Shown: positions 53,923 through 62,822, counted from the stretch's first letter. The stretch is 64,000 nt of DNA from Gloeocapsopsis crepidinum LEGE 06123 (GCF_015207655.1 NZ_JADEWN010000001.1:124001-188000), one strand, 5' to 3'. The notes: generated from the sequence alone by a model not told the origin. Translations and numbers: made by a program.

Positions 53923-54999
53923 TTAGCTGTTTGCAACTGGTAGTGCTTCTCCGGTAGCTAAATCAAGTGGGAAATTATGTGCATTGCGTTCGTGCATCAC
54001 TTCCATACCCAAGTTGGCGCGATTCAACACATCAGCCCAAGTACTAATCACACGTCCTTGCGAGTCCAGAACCGACTGATTGAAGTTGAAACCGTTCAGG
54101 TTAAACGCCATAGTACTGATACCTAAAGCAGTAAACCAAATACCAACTACGGGCCAAGCTGCAAGGAAAAAGTGCAGTGTACGACTGTTTGCTGTGGTTC
54201 CTAAGATAACCTCGTTTGTGCGTCCAACTAGGCGACCAAAATAGCCATGAGCAGCAACGATATTGTAAGTCTCTTCTTCTTGCCCAAACTTGTAGCCGTA
54301 ACTTTGAGACTCAATTTCAGTTGTTTCGCGCACGAGAGTTGAGGTAACTAGTGAGCCATGCATGGCACTAAACAGCGCACCACCGAAGACACCTGCGACT
54401 CCTAGTTGATGGAATGGATGCATCAAGATGTTGTGTTCAGCTTGAAACACTAACATAAAGTTGAAAGTACCACTAATACCTAACGGCATTCCATCAGAAA
54501 AGCTGCCTTGACCGATAGGGTAAATCAAGAATACTGCGGTAGCAGCGGCGACAGGTGCAGAGTAAGCAACAGCAATCCACGGACGCATCCCTAGACGGTA
54601 GCTGAGTTCCCACTCGCGTCCCATGTAACAGAACACGCCAATGAGAAAGTGGAAAATCACCAGTTGGTAAGGACCACCGTTATACAGCCACTCATCTAAA
54701 CTTGCAGCTTCCCAAATTGGATAAAAATGCAAGCCGATCGCATTCGAGGACGGTACAACTGCACCTGAAATGATGTTGTTGCCATACAACAGCGAACCTG
54801 CAACAGGCTCCCGAATTCCGTCAATATCAACGGGAGGTGCAGCAATGAAAGCAATGATGAAACAGGTGGTTGCAGCAAGCAAAGTCGGAATCATCAACAC
54901 GCCAAACCAGCCTACATAAAGGCGGTTATCAGTGCTAGTGACCCAATTGCAAAACTGCTCCCACAGATTCGCGTCGCGTCTCTGTAGAGTCGTTGTCAT
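53923..54999 (-). CDS. psbA: Photosystem II D1 protein, variant with rewritten QB loop
   Basis: 358 residues. Most is ordinary high-light type D1 (Glu129, equal to Glu130 of the standard numbering). Tyr-Z lies in AVAYSAP; the manganese ligands Asp169, Glu188, and at the C-terminus His and Glu of [13 protein letters not shown] with Asp and Ala are all kept, as are the iron/QB His214, His251 and His276. The exception is residues 258-270: the usual IFQYASFN between GRL and NSR is replaced by [13 protein letters not shown], five residues longer, so the canonical Ser264-Phe265 pair of the QB/herbicide pocket is gone. The gene reads cleanly, no frameshift. It is divergent from a tetR gene with a shared palindromic operator, unusual for psbA. 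Confidence 0.95.
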   Translation of the reverse strand: MTTTLQRRDANLWEQFCNWVTSTDNRLYVGWFGVLMIPTLLAATTCFIIAFIAAPPVDIDGIREPVAGSLLYGNNIISGAVVPSSNAIGLHFYPIWEAASLDEWLYNGGPYQLVIFHFLIGVFCYMGREWELSYRLGMRPWIAVAYSAPVAAATAVFLIYPIGQGSFSDGMPLGISGTFNFMLVFQAEHNILMHPFHQLGVAGVFGGALFSAMHGSLVTSTLVRETTEIESQSYGYKFGQEEETYNIVAAHGYFGRLVGRTNEVILGTTANSRTLHFFLAAWPVVGIWFTALGISTMAFNLNGFNFNQSVLDSQGRVISTWADVLNRANLGMEVMHERNAHNFPLDLATGEALPVANS

Positions 55000-55049
55000 G
55001 ATGTTGGATGATGACGTTAAGGTTTACAGTCAGTTCTCTATTTAAATTA

Positions 55050-55097
55050 ATTAACTGACCTGTTAGTTAATATGCCCTAATAAACTTTTTTTGTCAA
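55050..55097 (-). promoter_or_regulatory. psbA promoter with TetR-type operator
   Basis: On the minus strand TTGACA (55092-55097) forms a -35, with CATATT or TATTAA 17-19 bp on as -10. Positions 55050-55071 are a 22-bp palindrome: ATTAACTGAC and GTTAGTTAAT separated by CT, one mismatch between arms. It overlaps the -10 and start region and is the size and AT-GAC/GTT pattern of TetR-family operators. The divergent tetR gene starts 133 bp away, so repression of psbA, and perhaps autoregulation, is inferred. Confidence 0.6.
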
Positions 55098-55204
55098 CAC
55101 CCAAGTGTGTTTTAGCGATCAAAAAGTCTCAAAGCTTTGACGGAAAAGCATTTCAGCACCTATGATCGAACAGGATGATACGTTAATGGTGTTAAAAAGT
55201 CGTA

Positions 55205-55864
55205 GTGGCAACTAAAGCAGGAAAAGCAGCAAAACAGGTTCGGGATGCAGAGGCGACGAGAACAGCAATACTTGATGCAGCCGAAGCAGAATTTGCACAG
55301 TATGGTTTAAATGCGGCGAAGACGGAAGAGATTGCTGCGAAGACAGGCGTCACTAAGGCGATGATTTACTACTACTTCAAGAGTAAAGAAGATCTCTACG
55401 TAGCTGTGTTGGAACGGATATTTTTTGGTAGGTACATGGATTCGATTCAGCCAGAGGAACTCGAACAGTTATCGCCTGAAGAAGCACTAGAAAAGCTCAT
55501 CCGGCGACAAATCGCTACTGACTTTCATCATCCGCATCTTAACCCGATTCAAATTCATGAAGCGCTGCAAAATCAAGGTAAGTATTACAAACACGTTCTC
55601 AGTAGCGATCGCGCGCAACAGGCTTTTGGTATTGTCACAAGGATTTTAGAGCGAGGAGTTGCAGAAGGATGCTTCCGCAAACTTCATCCACAACACACTG
55701 TAATGAATATTATGGGAGCTTGTAATTTCTACTTCACTGCCTACGAGAATATGAAGTACCTTTGGCAAGGTGCGCCATTACTCAGTCCGGAAACAGTTGA
55801 ACAACATACTCAAGAAGTCGTTGATTTAATTCTAGCTGGTGTCAGAAACCAAAACAATAGATAG
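55205..55864 (+). CDS. TetR/AcrR family transcriptional regulator
   Basis: 219 residues from a GTG. Residues ~15-62 are the TetR helix-turn-helix (ATRTAILDAAEAEFAQYGLN, then TEEIAAKTGVTKAMIYYYFKSKEDLY). The C-terminal two thirds are helical (ligand and dimer domain) with an unusual His-rich segment DFHHPHLNPIQIHEALQNQG near residue 105 and an aromatic C-terminal helix NFYFTAYENMKYLW. Ligand unknown. Its divergent arrangement with psbA and the palindrome between the genes make psbA the likely target. Confidence 0.9.
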   Translation: MATKAGKAAKQVRDAEATRTAILDAAEAEFAQYGLNAAKTEEIAAKTGVTKAMIYYYFKSKEDLYVAVLERIFFGRYMDSIQPEELEQLSPEEALEKLIRRQIATDFHHPHLNPIQIHEALQNQGKYYKHVLSSDRAQQAFGIVTRILERGVAEGCFRKLHPQHTVMNIMGACNFYFTAYENMKYLWQGAPLLSPETVEQHTQEVVDLILAGVRNQNNR

Positions 55865-56205
55865 CTGTGAGTGTGACATTGTTCAGTTGCTTTTTGTCAA
55901 TTGTATAAATAAACTTAATTTCATTTTTTATCCGTAGTATTTTGCTTTCTATAAAAGCGCGATCGCTTCCTGTAAAGATTCTTAATTCTTGAAATAATTC
56001 ATAAACTCTAAAAACGGAAATTATTACTTACAAGTGCTGTTTTGAATGTGCGATCGCCCTCAGCAAACCGAAAACAAAAAATTCGGGTATCTCTCCTGAA
56101 ACTTCTCCGGTTTACCCTACCTGCAAAAGCAGGATGCCTAGGCATTATAGAGATGTGCAGCAAATATGATTAAACAAAGCTAAGAGTAAAAGAGAGAGAA
56201 TAAAT
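55865..56205. other. Intergenic region between tetR and hsp20
   Basis: 341 AT-rich bp. CCTGC-AAAA-GCAGG (56120-56133) and the 12-bp palindrome ATGCCTAGGCAT (56134-56145) sit in tandem about 60 bp upstream of hsp20 and are related to the short hairpin repeat. No CIRCE (TTAGCACTC) element was seen. The purine-rich run aagagagagaataaat before the ATG may serve as ribosome-binding site. Confidence 0.5.
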
Positions 56206-56733
56206 ATGACACTGATTCGTTGGCAACCTTTCCAAGAAATAGAAACATTACGTCGTCAAATGGATCAAGTTTTTGAAGAATTAGCAAGCAATAATCAACA
56301 GCCAGAAACATTTTGGAAACCTGCAGTAGAGTTAAAAGATACTGAAGATAGCTTAATACTTCGGGCTGAGATTCCTGGAGTAGAAGGTAAAGATTTAGAT
56401 GTTCAGGTAACAAGAGAAGCCGTAGCAATTCGCGGTGAATATCGTCGCGAACAGCAAGCACAAGAACGCGGACTTTTCCGCAGTGAATTCCGTTATGGTA
56501 AGTTCCAGCGTGTTGTTGGTTTACCTGTTGCTGTTCAAAATGATCAAGTACAAGCTGAGTTCAAGAACGGCATTTTGACCTTAACACTACCCAAAGTGAC
56601 GGAAGCTCGTCGTAAAGTTGTTAAAGTCAATATTGCAGATACTTCCACTGCTACTCCTGCAATTGCTAGCGAGCAATCTGATAATAACAATCAAGCAGAC
56701 AAACCTGAGGCTGAACCTGCATCAGTTTGGTAA
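56206..56733 (+). CDS. hspA: Small heat shock protein, Hsp20 family
   Basis: 175 residues. Alpha-crystallin domain at about 38-140, starting FWKPAVELKDTEDSLILRAEIPGV and ending in FKNGILTLTLPKV, followed by a 35-residue Asn/Ala/Pro-rich tail. The N-terminal region (LIRWQPFQEIETLRRQMDQVF) is the cyanobacterial HspA/Hsp17 type. ATP-independent holdase, membrane-stabilising in cyanobacteria. Monocistronic, with its own terminator; heat control cannot be seen in the leader by eye. Confidence 0.93.
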   Translation: MTLIRWQPFQEIETLRRQMDQVFEELASNNQQPETFWKPAVELKDTEDSLILRAEIPGVEGKDLDVQVTREAVAIRGEYRREQQAQERGLFRSEFRYGKFQRVVGLPVAVQNDQVQAEFKNGILTLTLPKVTEARRKVVKVNIADTSTATPAIASEQSDNNNQADKPEAEPASVW

Positions 56734-56776
56734 TAAGTGATGCTCTGATTTTGAATAGATAGTTTCATAACTTAAT

Positions 56777-56808
56777 CGCTGAGTAGTCATAATACTCAGC
56801 GTTTTTTT
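56777..56808 (+). terminator. Intrinsic terminator of hsp20
   Basis: CGCTGAGTA (56777-56785) pairs perfectly with TACTCAGCG (56793-56801) around loop GTCATAA, followed by seven T residues. Confidence 0.9.
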
Positions 56809-56811
56809 GTA

Positions 56812-56945
56812 GCTTGGCGAATGAATTCGCTGCTAGACAAACAAAGTCCACCTTCGTGGACTTCCCAACAAAATTTTTATTATTTTAGGGTACGAAGGTA
56901 CACTTTATCTGGGTAGCCCCCGACTTTAGTCGGAGAACTAAAATA
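56812..56945. mobile_element. MITE-like non-coding repeat
   Basis: The unit opens agcttggcgaatgaattcgc, continues gctagacaaacaaagtccacc with hairpin GTCCAC-CTTC-GTGGAC, and ends ctgggtagcccccgacttt / agtcggagaac. Its first part matches 42463-42512. The ends ggcga...ttcgc and cgactttagtcgg are complementary in part, as in small palindromic elements mobilised in trans. No open frame; no target duplication was identified. Confidence 0.5.
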
Positions 56946-57138
56946 TCCCGTGTTCATATCATGATTCTTTGCTAGTGATTGATCTTTACGCTAAATCATT
57001 GGTTATTGGGGGTTTAACTCAAGAAGAGTTGATTTCAGACTAATCTGTATGCTAGAGAGCGATAATTTGCTACAGCGTGCTTTTACAATAGAGCTTTGAC
57101 ATCTACCTCATGGTATGAAAATAAATCATCATAACCAA

Positions 57139-58020
57139 ATGAAGTTGTCGCAGTTGCGGATCTTAGTCGCTGTCGCGGAGTGCGAGAATTTTAGTGAAGC
57201 AGCTTTGCAGTTAGAGATGTCACAATCAGCAGTCAGCCATGCGATCGCGACTTTAGAAGATCATTTAGGTGTCATCTTATTTTCGCGAGGTCGTCATGGT
57301 GCGCGTTTAACTCCAGTAGGTAAAAGAATTGTTGAACACGCCCGCGTTATTGTCAATCGTACTGAGGAAATTACTAAAGAAGCCGAGTCAGCAAAGGGAT
57401 TAAAAGGCGGACAAGTACGCATTGCTTCATTTCGCAGCGTTGCTACGCATATTTTGCCACAGGCGATCGCCGAGTTTCATCGTCGTTTCCCATCGATTGC
57501 AGTTCATCTTACTGAACACGACAGTTGTGATGATGTAGAACACGCACTCCGTGGAGGACAAGATGATATAGGGTTTACGCTATTACCTGCGGGCGAGAAC
57601 TTGGAAGTATGGGAGCTATTGAATGATGAATATGTAGCTTTATTGCCACCAAATTTCAAGTCTCAACCAAAATTAACTTGGGAAGAGTTAATTAATTATC
57701 CCTTGATCGTGCATCCGCTGGAAGACACTATGATGCAGCCAGTTGATGCTCATGTTCGAGCTTGCGGTTATAAATTGCAAGCAGCTTACGAAGTCGAGAC
57801 TGATGCTGCTATTGTGAGCTTAGTTGCGCAAGGTCTAGGTGCGACGATATTACCGCGTTTAGCTGCGCAACCCATTCCAGCAAATGTGCAAATATTTAGT
57901 TTGCCAGTTCCCCTCAAACGAATTATTGGAGTTGCCGTTTTAGCTGACGCACTGCAAACACCTGCGGTTTATGCTTTTTTGGATACGATTAAACATAAAT
58001 CCTTAATGGAGAATTTGTGA
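57139..58020 (+). CDS. LysR-family transcriptional regulator
   Basis: 293 residues from ATG 57139 (MKLSQLRIL); an ATG at 57115 adds eight residues. N-terminal winged HTH: ILVAVAECENFSEAALQLEMSQSAVSHAIATLEDHLG (split at about residues 7-43), then LFSRGRHGARLTPVG. The substrate domain includes VRIASFRSVATHILPQAIAEF and LPRLAAQPI. The family acts as tetramer on a divergent or neighbouring promoter. Upstream lies a MITE-like spacer and downstream decayed sequence, so no obvious target is left. Resembles the cyanobacterial regulators related to CbbR/CysR loosely; specificity unknown. Confidence 0.9.
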   Translation: MKLSQLRILVAVAECENFSEAALQLEMSQSAVSHAIATLEDHLGVILFSRGRHGARLTPVGKRIVEHARVIVNRTEEITKEAESAKGLKGGQVRIASFRSVATHILPQAIAEFHRRFPSIAVHLTEHDSCDDVEHALRGGQDDIGFTLLPAGENLEVWELLNDEYVALLPPNFKSQPKLTWEELINYPLIVHPLEDTMMQPVDAHVRACGYKLQAAYEVETDAAIVSLVAQGLGATILPRLAAQPIPANVQIFSLPVPLKRIIGVAVLADALQTPAVYAFLDTIKHKSLMENL

Positions 58021-58204
58021 CAAGAACTTTAACTTCACGCGCAAAGCCTACTTCATGTGTTACGCATACCATAGTCATTTCATGAGCAGGCGATCACGTC
58101 ACTTATAGAACTTCCTGAACCACTTCGAGATTGTGTACTGATGTTGGTTCTTCAATGAGCATAACGTTGAGTTGCATTGCCAAAGCAAGAAAGAATGGGC
58201 AACG
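58021..58204 (-). pseudogene. Remnant of a polar amino-acid ABC transporter ATPase gene
   Basis: On the minus strand the sequence reads FLALAMQLNVMLIEEPTSVHNLEVVQEVL, then stops, then MTMVCVTHEVGFAREVKVLV in the next frame. These are the ABC signature-to-Walker B and H-loop regions of GlnQ-type ATPases (usual: ALAMxPxVMLFDEPTSALDPE and MTMVCVTHEMGFAREV). Frameshift, stops, and deletion of the D-loop to H-loop spacing show decay. The rest of the transporter is absent. Confidence 0.75.
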
Positions 58205-58389
58205 TATAAGTAGATACTTTTTTTAAATCTAGAATGATAAGCAGCAACAAACACTAAACGAATTAAAAACTCGATTGTGCAATTGCCCAAGGGAGTTATT
58301 GCTATCAAGAAGCTTGTTTAGTCAAATGCCCAATGAAGTAAAGAAACGAGATCGTTAGAGTTAAACGAGTCGTTGCAAAAACATGATGA

Positions 58390-59496
58390 GTGGTTAAGCA
58401 AAACCGCTGGGAATTACAAACTCAAATTGTGATTGTACGCGCTTTACCAGGATTGGGCGATCTTTTGTGTGCCATTCCAGCATGGCGATCGCTCCGTGCA
58501 GCACTACCGCAAGCAAAAATTACTTTAATTGGTCTACCGTGGGCAAAAACCTTTGTTTCGCGTTTTAGGCAATATATTGATGAATTGTGGGAGTTTCCTG
58601 GTTATCCTGGAATTCCTGAAGTGTCACCGCAAATTACAGATTTACCAAAGTTCTTTACTCGCATACAGCAACAACACTTTGATCTGGCGTTGCAGATGCA
58701 CGGAAACGGTAACATTATTAACTCGTTCACTGTTTTATTAGGTGCGCAGGCGAATGCTGGCTTTTACCTACCAGGACAATATTGCCCCGATCCAGAACGC
58801 TTTTTACCCTATCCTGCTAGTGAACCGGAAGTGTGGCGACACCTACGCCTGATGGAGTTTTTAGGAATTCCCTTGCAAGGAACTGATTTGGAGTTTCCTT
58901 TAACTGAAGAGGATTTTGTTGCACTCAATGCAATTCCTGCAGTTAAACATCTGACACGCAAAGAATATGTATGCATTCATCCTGGTGCGAGTGTAGCAGA
59001 ACGACGCTGGTCAACAAAGAAGTTTGCTATCGTTGCTGATTTTCTTGTTAAACGCGGCTTGCAAGTTGTGTTGACAGGGACTACAGCCGAAATTGAAGTC
59101 ACCCAAGCAGTGCGATCGCAGATGCAACATGGCGATTGTGTGATTGATTTAGCAGGACATACTAGTTTAGGTGCGATCGCCGCACTATTAAATCAAGCAA
59201 AATTATTAGTGTGTAACGATACAGGGGTATCGCATCTCGCCGCCGCACTCAAAGTAAAAAGTGTGGTGATTTTTAGTGCTTCTGATCCTCATCGTTGGGC
59301 ACCTTTAGATCGCGATCGCCACCGGATTCTGAGTACTTACTCGCCAGTTTCCTGTGAAGAAGCCAGTCATCAAAGATGTTTGCGAGAAGATTGCACAATT
59401 GCGACTATCACTAAAAATGCAAATCAACGTTTGATTCCTCCAGAAGCAGTCATTGCTGAAGTAGAAAACTTGTTGTCAGAGGTAACTTATGTCTGA
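58390..59496 (+). CDS. Glycosyltransferase family 9 (heptosyltransferase-like)
   Basis: 368 residues from a GTG. N-terminal acceptor domain VRALPGLGDLLCAIPAWRSLRAALPQAKITLIG (in segments from residue 15), C-terminal sugar-nucleotide domain with VCIHPGASVAERRWS (about 197-211), and VCNDTGVSHLAAAL. The layout and motifs match WaaC/WaaF ADP-heptose:LPS heptosyltransferases. It heads an operon that continues with three more glycosyltransferase genes and heptose synthesis enzymes, so transfer of a heptose is likely, though the acceptor is unknown. Confidence 0.87.
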   Translation: MVKQNRWELQTQIVIVRALPGLGDLLCAIPAWRSLRAALPQAKITLIGLPWAKTFVSRFRQYIDELWEFPGYPGIPEVSPQITDLPKFFTRIQQQHFDLALQMHGNGNIINSFTVLLGAQANAGFYLPGQYCPDPERFLPYPASEPEVWRHLRLMEFLGIPLQGTDLEFPLTEEDFVALNAIPAVKHLTRKEYVCIHPGASVAERRWSTKKFAIVADFLVKRGLQVVLTGTTAEIEVTQAVRSQMQHGDCVIDLAGHTSLGAIAALLNQAKLLVCNDTGVSHLAAALKVKSVVIFSASDPHRWAPLDRDRHRILSTYSPVSCEEASHQRCLREDCTIATITKNANQRLIPPEAVIAEVENLLSEVTYV

Positions 59497-59932
59497 TAAC
59501 TGGCAAGTACAACGAGTTTTGGCAATTCAACTAGACTCAGTATCGATTGAGTCAGCATTACAAAAATTGCGTCAGTTACTTCCTGCTGGATCAATCACTT
59601 TAATGACGAGTGCAAGTCAACCACCAGAATTATTTTGGATTGATGATGTTCTGATTTACAAGGAGCCAGTATTTGATAATCCTGAGCAAGAATTTAAGTT
59701 AATTGAACAACTAACGCAACGTCACTTTGACGCAGCAATTATTTTTACCACTACTCAATCACCTTATTCAATAGCTTATATGTGCTATTTGGCAGGCATT
59801 CCAATCCGTGTAGGGCGATCGCCAGAATTTGGTGGTAGCGTGCTTTCACATTGGGTGAAGTCACATTCAGATACGGATTTAGAAGACCAACAATCTTTAC
59901 TGCAATTTCTAATATCAAGTCCGGCTAATTAA
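59489..59932 (+). CDS. Short GT9-like protein (N-terminal domain only)
   Basis: 147 residues, overlapping the GT9 stop by 8 bp. It reads as the N-terminal half of a GT9 enzyme: VQRVLAIQLDSVSIESALQKLRQLLPAGSITLMTS, then HFDAAIIFTTTQSPYSIAYMCYLAGIPIRVGRS. The C-terminal donor-binding half is missing, so catalytic activity alone is unlikely. Either a truncated relic kept by the operon or a partner of the full-length GT9. Confidence 0.65.
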   Translation: MSDNWQVQRVLAIQLDSVSIESALQKLRQLLPAGSITLMTSASQPPELFWIDDVLIYKEPVFDNPEQEFKLIEQLTQRHFDAAIIFTTTQSPYSIAYMCYLAGIPIRVGRSPEFGGSVLSHWVKSHSDTDLEDQQSLLQFLISSPAN

Positions 59933-59962
59933 TTCTAAATTAGTTTTTTTAATCTTATACCT

Positions 59963-60931
59963 ATGCAACCGTTACGTATTTTAACTTGGCACGTCCACGG
60001 TAACTATCTCTATTATTTGACACAAAAAAGTTGCCATCAGTTTTATCTACCAATTAAACCCGATCGACCTGAAGGATACGGCGGGCGTCTCCCTGGATTT
60101 GCTTGGTCTGATAATGTCTGTGATGTTCCTGCACAAGAAGTCAGAAATCTCCCATTTGACTGTATTTTGTTTCAGTCACAAAAGAACTATTTAGAAGACC
60201 AATACGAGATTTTATCGCCAGCGCAACGCCAACTTCCTCGACTTTATCTTGAACACGATCCACCTCAAGGACACCCAACAGATACCCGCCATATCGTAGA
60301 CGATCCTGAAGTACTACTAATTCATGTAACTGCGTTCAATCAGTTGATGTGGGATAACGGACGTACTCCGACTCGTGTTATTGAACACGGCGTTATTGTA
60401 CCAGACGAAGTGCAATATAGTGGCGAACTCGAACGCGGGTTAGTGATTGTTAATAATCTGGCATCGCGAGGACGTCGTTTAGGGGCAGATGTCTTTGAGT
60501 GTGTTCGTGCTGCGGTTCCTTTAGATTTAATCGGGATGAATTCTGAGGAAATGGGCGGTTTAGGTGAAATAGGACACGAAGAATTGCCTCAGTTTGCTGC
60601 GCGTTATCGTTTTTTATTTAATCCAATTCGCTATACCAGCTTAGGGCTTGCGGTGTGTGAAGCGATGAGTATTGGTTTACCCATTATTGGATTAGCAACA
60701 ACAGAAATGGTCACAGTTGTAGAAAACGGATCTGGCTATGTCAACACTGATGTCACCAAGTTAATAGAAACCATGCACGAACTATTGCAACATCCGAGTA
60801 AGGCGCGATCGCTCAGTCACGGTGCAAGAATAGCAGCGCGATCGCGATTTAATATCACCCGCTTTACCCAAGATTGGAACGCAGCTTTTGAACTAGCCTT
60901 TAGCAAACTCGATTTAGCCCCTCATCCCTAG
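59963..60931 (+). CDS. Glycosyltransferase, GT4-like
   Basis: 322 residues. N-terminal domain with LRILTWHVHGNYLYYLTQ and RLYLEHDPPQGHPTDTRHIV; C-terminal donor domain with RVIEHGVIVPDEVQYSGELERGLVIVNNLASRGRRLGADV and the nucleotide-sugar Glu region YTSLGLAVCEAMSIGLPIIG (near residue 235). The fold is GT-B; the spacing is shorter than average. Position after the GT9 pair and before the GT4-GmhA fusion suggests transfer of one residue of the same glycan. Confidence 0.8.
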   Translation: MQPLRILTWHVHGNYLYYLTQKSCHQFYLPIKPDRPEGYGGRLPGFAWSDNVCDVPAQEVRNLPFDCILFQSQKNYLEDQYEILSPAQRQLPRLYLEHDPPQGHPTDTRHIVDDPEVLLIHVTAFNQLMWDNGRTPTRVIEHGVIVPDEVQYSGELERGLVIVNNLASRGRRLGADVFECVRAAVPLDLIGMNSEEMGGLGEIGHEELPQFAARYRFLFNPIRYTSLGLAVCEAMSIGLPIIGLATTEMVTVVENGSGYVNTDVTKLIETMHELLQHPSKARSLSHGARIAARSRFNITRFTQDWNAAFELAFSKLDLAPHP

Positions 60932-60936
60932 CCCCT

Positions 60937-62805
60937 ATGAAACGTATTGCCCTTATTAGCGAACATGCCTCACCACTGGGTACGTTTGGTGGTGCAGATA
61001 GTGGCGGTCAAAATGTCTACGTCGGTCAAGTCGCGAAGCATTTAGCTGTCTTAGGGTACGAAGTTGATATCTTTACCCGCAGAGATTGTCCAAAGCTACC
61101 CGAAATTATTTCTTGGAATGGCGTACGTATTATCCACGTTCCTGCAGGTGCGTCAAAATACATTTGCAAAGAAGAACTTCTTCCTTGTATGGAAGAATTT
61201 ACGGCGTATGTACTGAATTTTTGTCAGTCCACGCACTATGACTTGATTCATGCTAATTTCTGGATGTCAGCAATGGTTGCCGCTGAGGTGAAGCGATCAC
61301 TTGGTATTCCGTTTGTTGTCACGTTTCACGCGCTTGGGCGTGTTCGCCGCTTTTACCAAGGCAAAGCTGACGGTTTTCCTGATGCGCGGTTTGCAATTGA
61401 AGACCGCATTGTTGCTGAGGCGGACTTTATTATTGCAGAATGTCCCCAAGATCAAGAAGACTTATTGTGTCTTTATCATGCCAATCCTGAAAAAATTGCT
61501 ATTATTCCTTGCGGCTTTGACCCATCCGAATTTTACCCAATTGAGAAAACTCACGCACGGGCATTTTTAGGGCTTAATTCTACTGAACCACTGATTTTAC
61601 AATTAGGAAGACTTGTACCGCGAAAAGGTGTTGATACGGCAATTTGTGGTTTTGCTAAATGGTTGCAGCAAAATCGCGTTTCAGCGCAACTTTTGATTGT
61701 AGGGGGCGAATCAGAAACACCTGATGCTAGCCTGACGCCTGAAATTGGTAGATTGAGAGCGATCGCTCGAAGACATAGCATCGAGGATCAAGTGAGATTT
61801 GTTGGTCGCAAGTGCCGCGATCTACTTAAGTATTATTACAGTGCAGCAGATGTCTTTATTACTACTCCTATTTACGAACCTTTTGGTATTACTCCCATAG
61901 AAGCAATGGCGTGTGGTACACCTGTGATCGGTTCGCGGGTTGGAGGTGTCAAGTTTACAGTTAAAGACGAGGAAACAGGGTATTTAGTACCTGCAAAAAA
62001 TCCACAAGCGATCGCCGATAAGCTAACAACTCTCTACGCAAATCCACATCGCGATCTCATGAGTCAGCAAGCTATACACCGCGCTCAAGAATACTTTACT
62101 TGGCAACAAGTCACGCATGATATTGCCGCACTTTATACAAAGATTATTCAGAATCACAAGCCAGTAACAAATAGCACACTTGTTGAGATTGACAGCAGCT
62201 TCGCAGCAGCAATTGATGCATTTACGCGATCGCGTCAGCAATTAATTCCGGCGATTAGCCAAGCAGCACAGGCAATTTTTGAGTGTGTCAATGCAGGGGG
62301 TAAAGTTCTTGTTTGCGGTAATGGTGGCAGTGCAGCGGATGCGCAACATTTTGCTGCTGAATTAGTCGGGCGGTTTCGCGTTCCTCACCGTGCCGGAGTA
62401 CCGATATTAGCACTGACTGCGGATACAGCGTTTTTAACGGCATGGGCGAATGATGTTGGTTTTGAGTATGTGTTTTCACGACAGGTGGAAACTTTTGCTA
62501 AACCTGGAGATTTGTTGCTGGGAATTAGTACGAGTGGGCGATCGCCAAATATGATCGCTGCTTTTAAAACTGCGCGATCGCAACAACTTCGGCGTGTTGC
62601 TTTGTTGGGTAATGATGGTGGTGAGTTACTCAATTTGGCTGATATTGCAGTTGTTGTTCCGGCGTTTGATACGCAACGCATTCAAGAAGTGCAGATTTTT
62701 GTTTTGCATCTTTTGTGTGAGTTGGTGGAACAATTTTTACTCCAGAGTACGCAGGATTTGAGATTGTGTGGTGGGAAGGAAATGAGTTTTAACGAACCTT
62801 ACTAG
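60937..62805 (+). CDS. Fused GT4 glycosyltransferase and phosphoheptose isomerase (GmhA)
   Basis: 622 residues. Residues 1-400 are a GT-B glycosyltransferase with SEHASPLGTFGGADSGGQNVYV (near start), LILQLGRLVPRKGVDTAI and EPFGITPIEAMACGTPVIGS (near 313). Residues ~425-610 are a SIS domain: GGKVLVCGNGGSAADAQHFA (near 452), LVGRFRV, GDLLLGISTSGRSPNMIAAF and IQEVQIFVLHLLCELVEQF, the signatures of GmhA, which converts sedoheptulose 7-phosphate to D-glycero-D-manno-heptose 7-phosphate. Fusing a transferase to the first step of heptose synthesis ties the sugar supply to its use. gmhB follows 17 bp downstream. Confidence 0.9.
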   Translation: MKRIALISEHASPLGTFGGADSGGQNVYVGQVAKHLAVLGYEVDIFTRRDCPKLPEIISWNGVRIIHVPAGASKYICKEELLPCMEEFTAYVLNFCQSTHYDLIHANFWMSAMVAAEVKRSLGIPFVVTFHALGRVRRFYQGKADGFPDARFAIEDRIVAEADFIIAECPQDQEDLLCLYHANPEKIAIIPCGFDPSEFYPIEKTHARAFLGLNSTEPLILQLGRLVPRKGVDTAICGFAKWLQQNRVSAQLLIVGGESETPDASLTPEIGRLRAIARRHSIEDQVRFVGRKCRDLLKYYYSAADVFITTPIYEPFGITPIEAMACGTPVIGSRVGGVKFTVKDEETGYLVPAKNPQAIADKLTTLYANPHRDLMSQQAIHRAQEYFTWQQVTHDIAALYTKIIQNHKPVTNSTLVEIDSSFAAAIDAFTRSRQQLIPAISQAAQAIFECVNAGGKVLVCGNGGSAADAQHFAAELVGRFRVPHRAGVPILALTADTAFLTAWANDVGFEYVFSRQVETFAKPGDLLLGISTSGRSPNMIAAFKTARSQQLRRVALLGNDGGELLNLADIAVVVPAFDTQRIQEVQIFVLHLLCELVEQFLLQSTQDLRLCGGKEMSFNEPY

Positions 62806-62822
62806 ACGCAGAGAGAAGAAAG

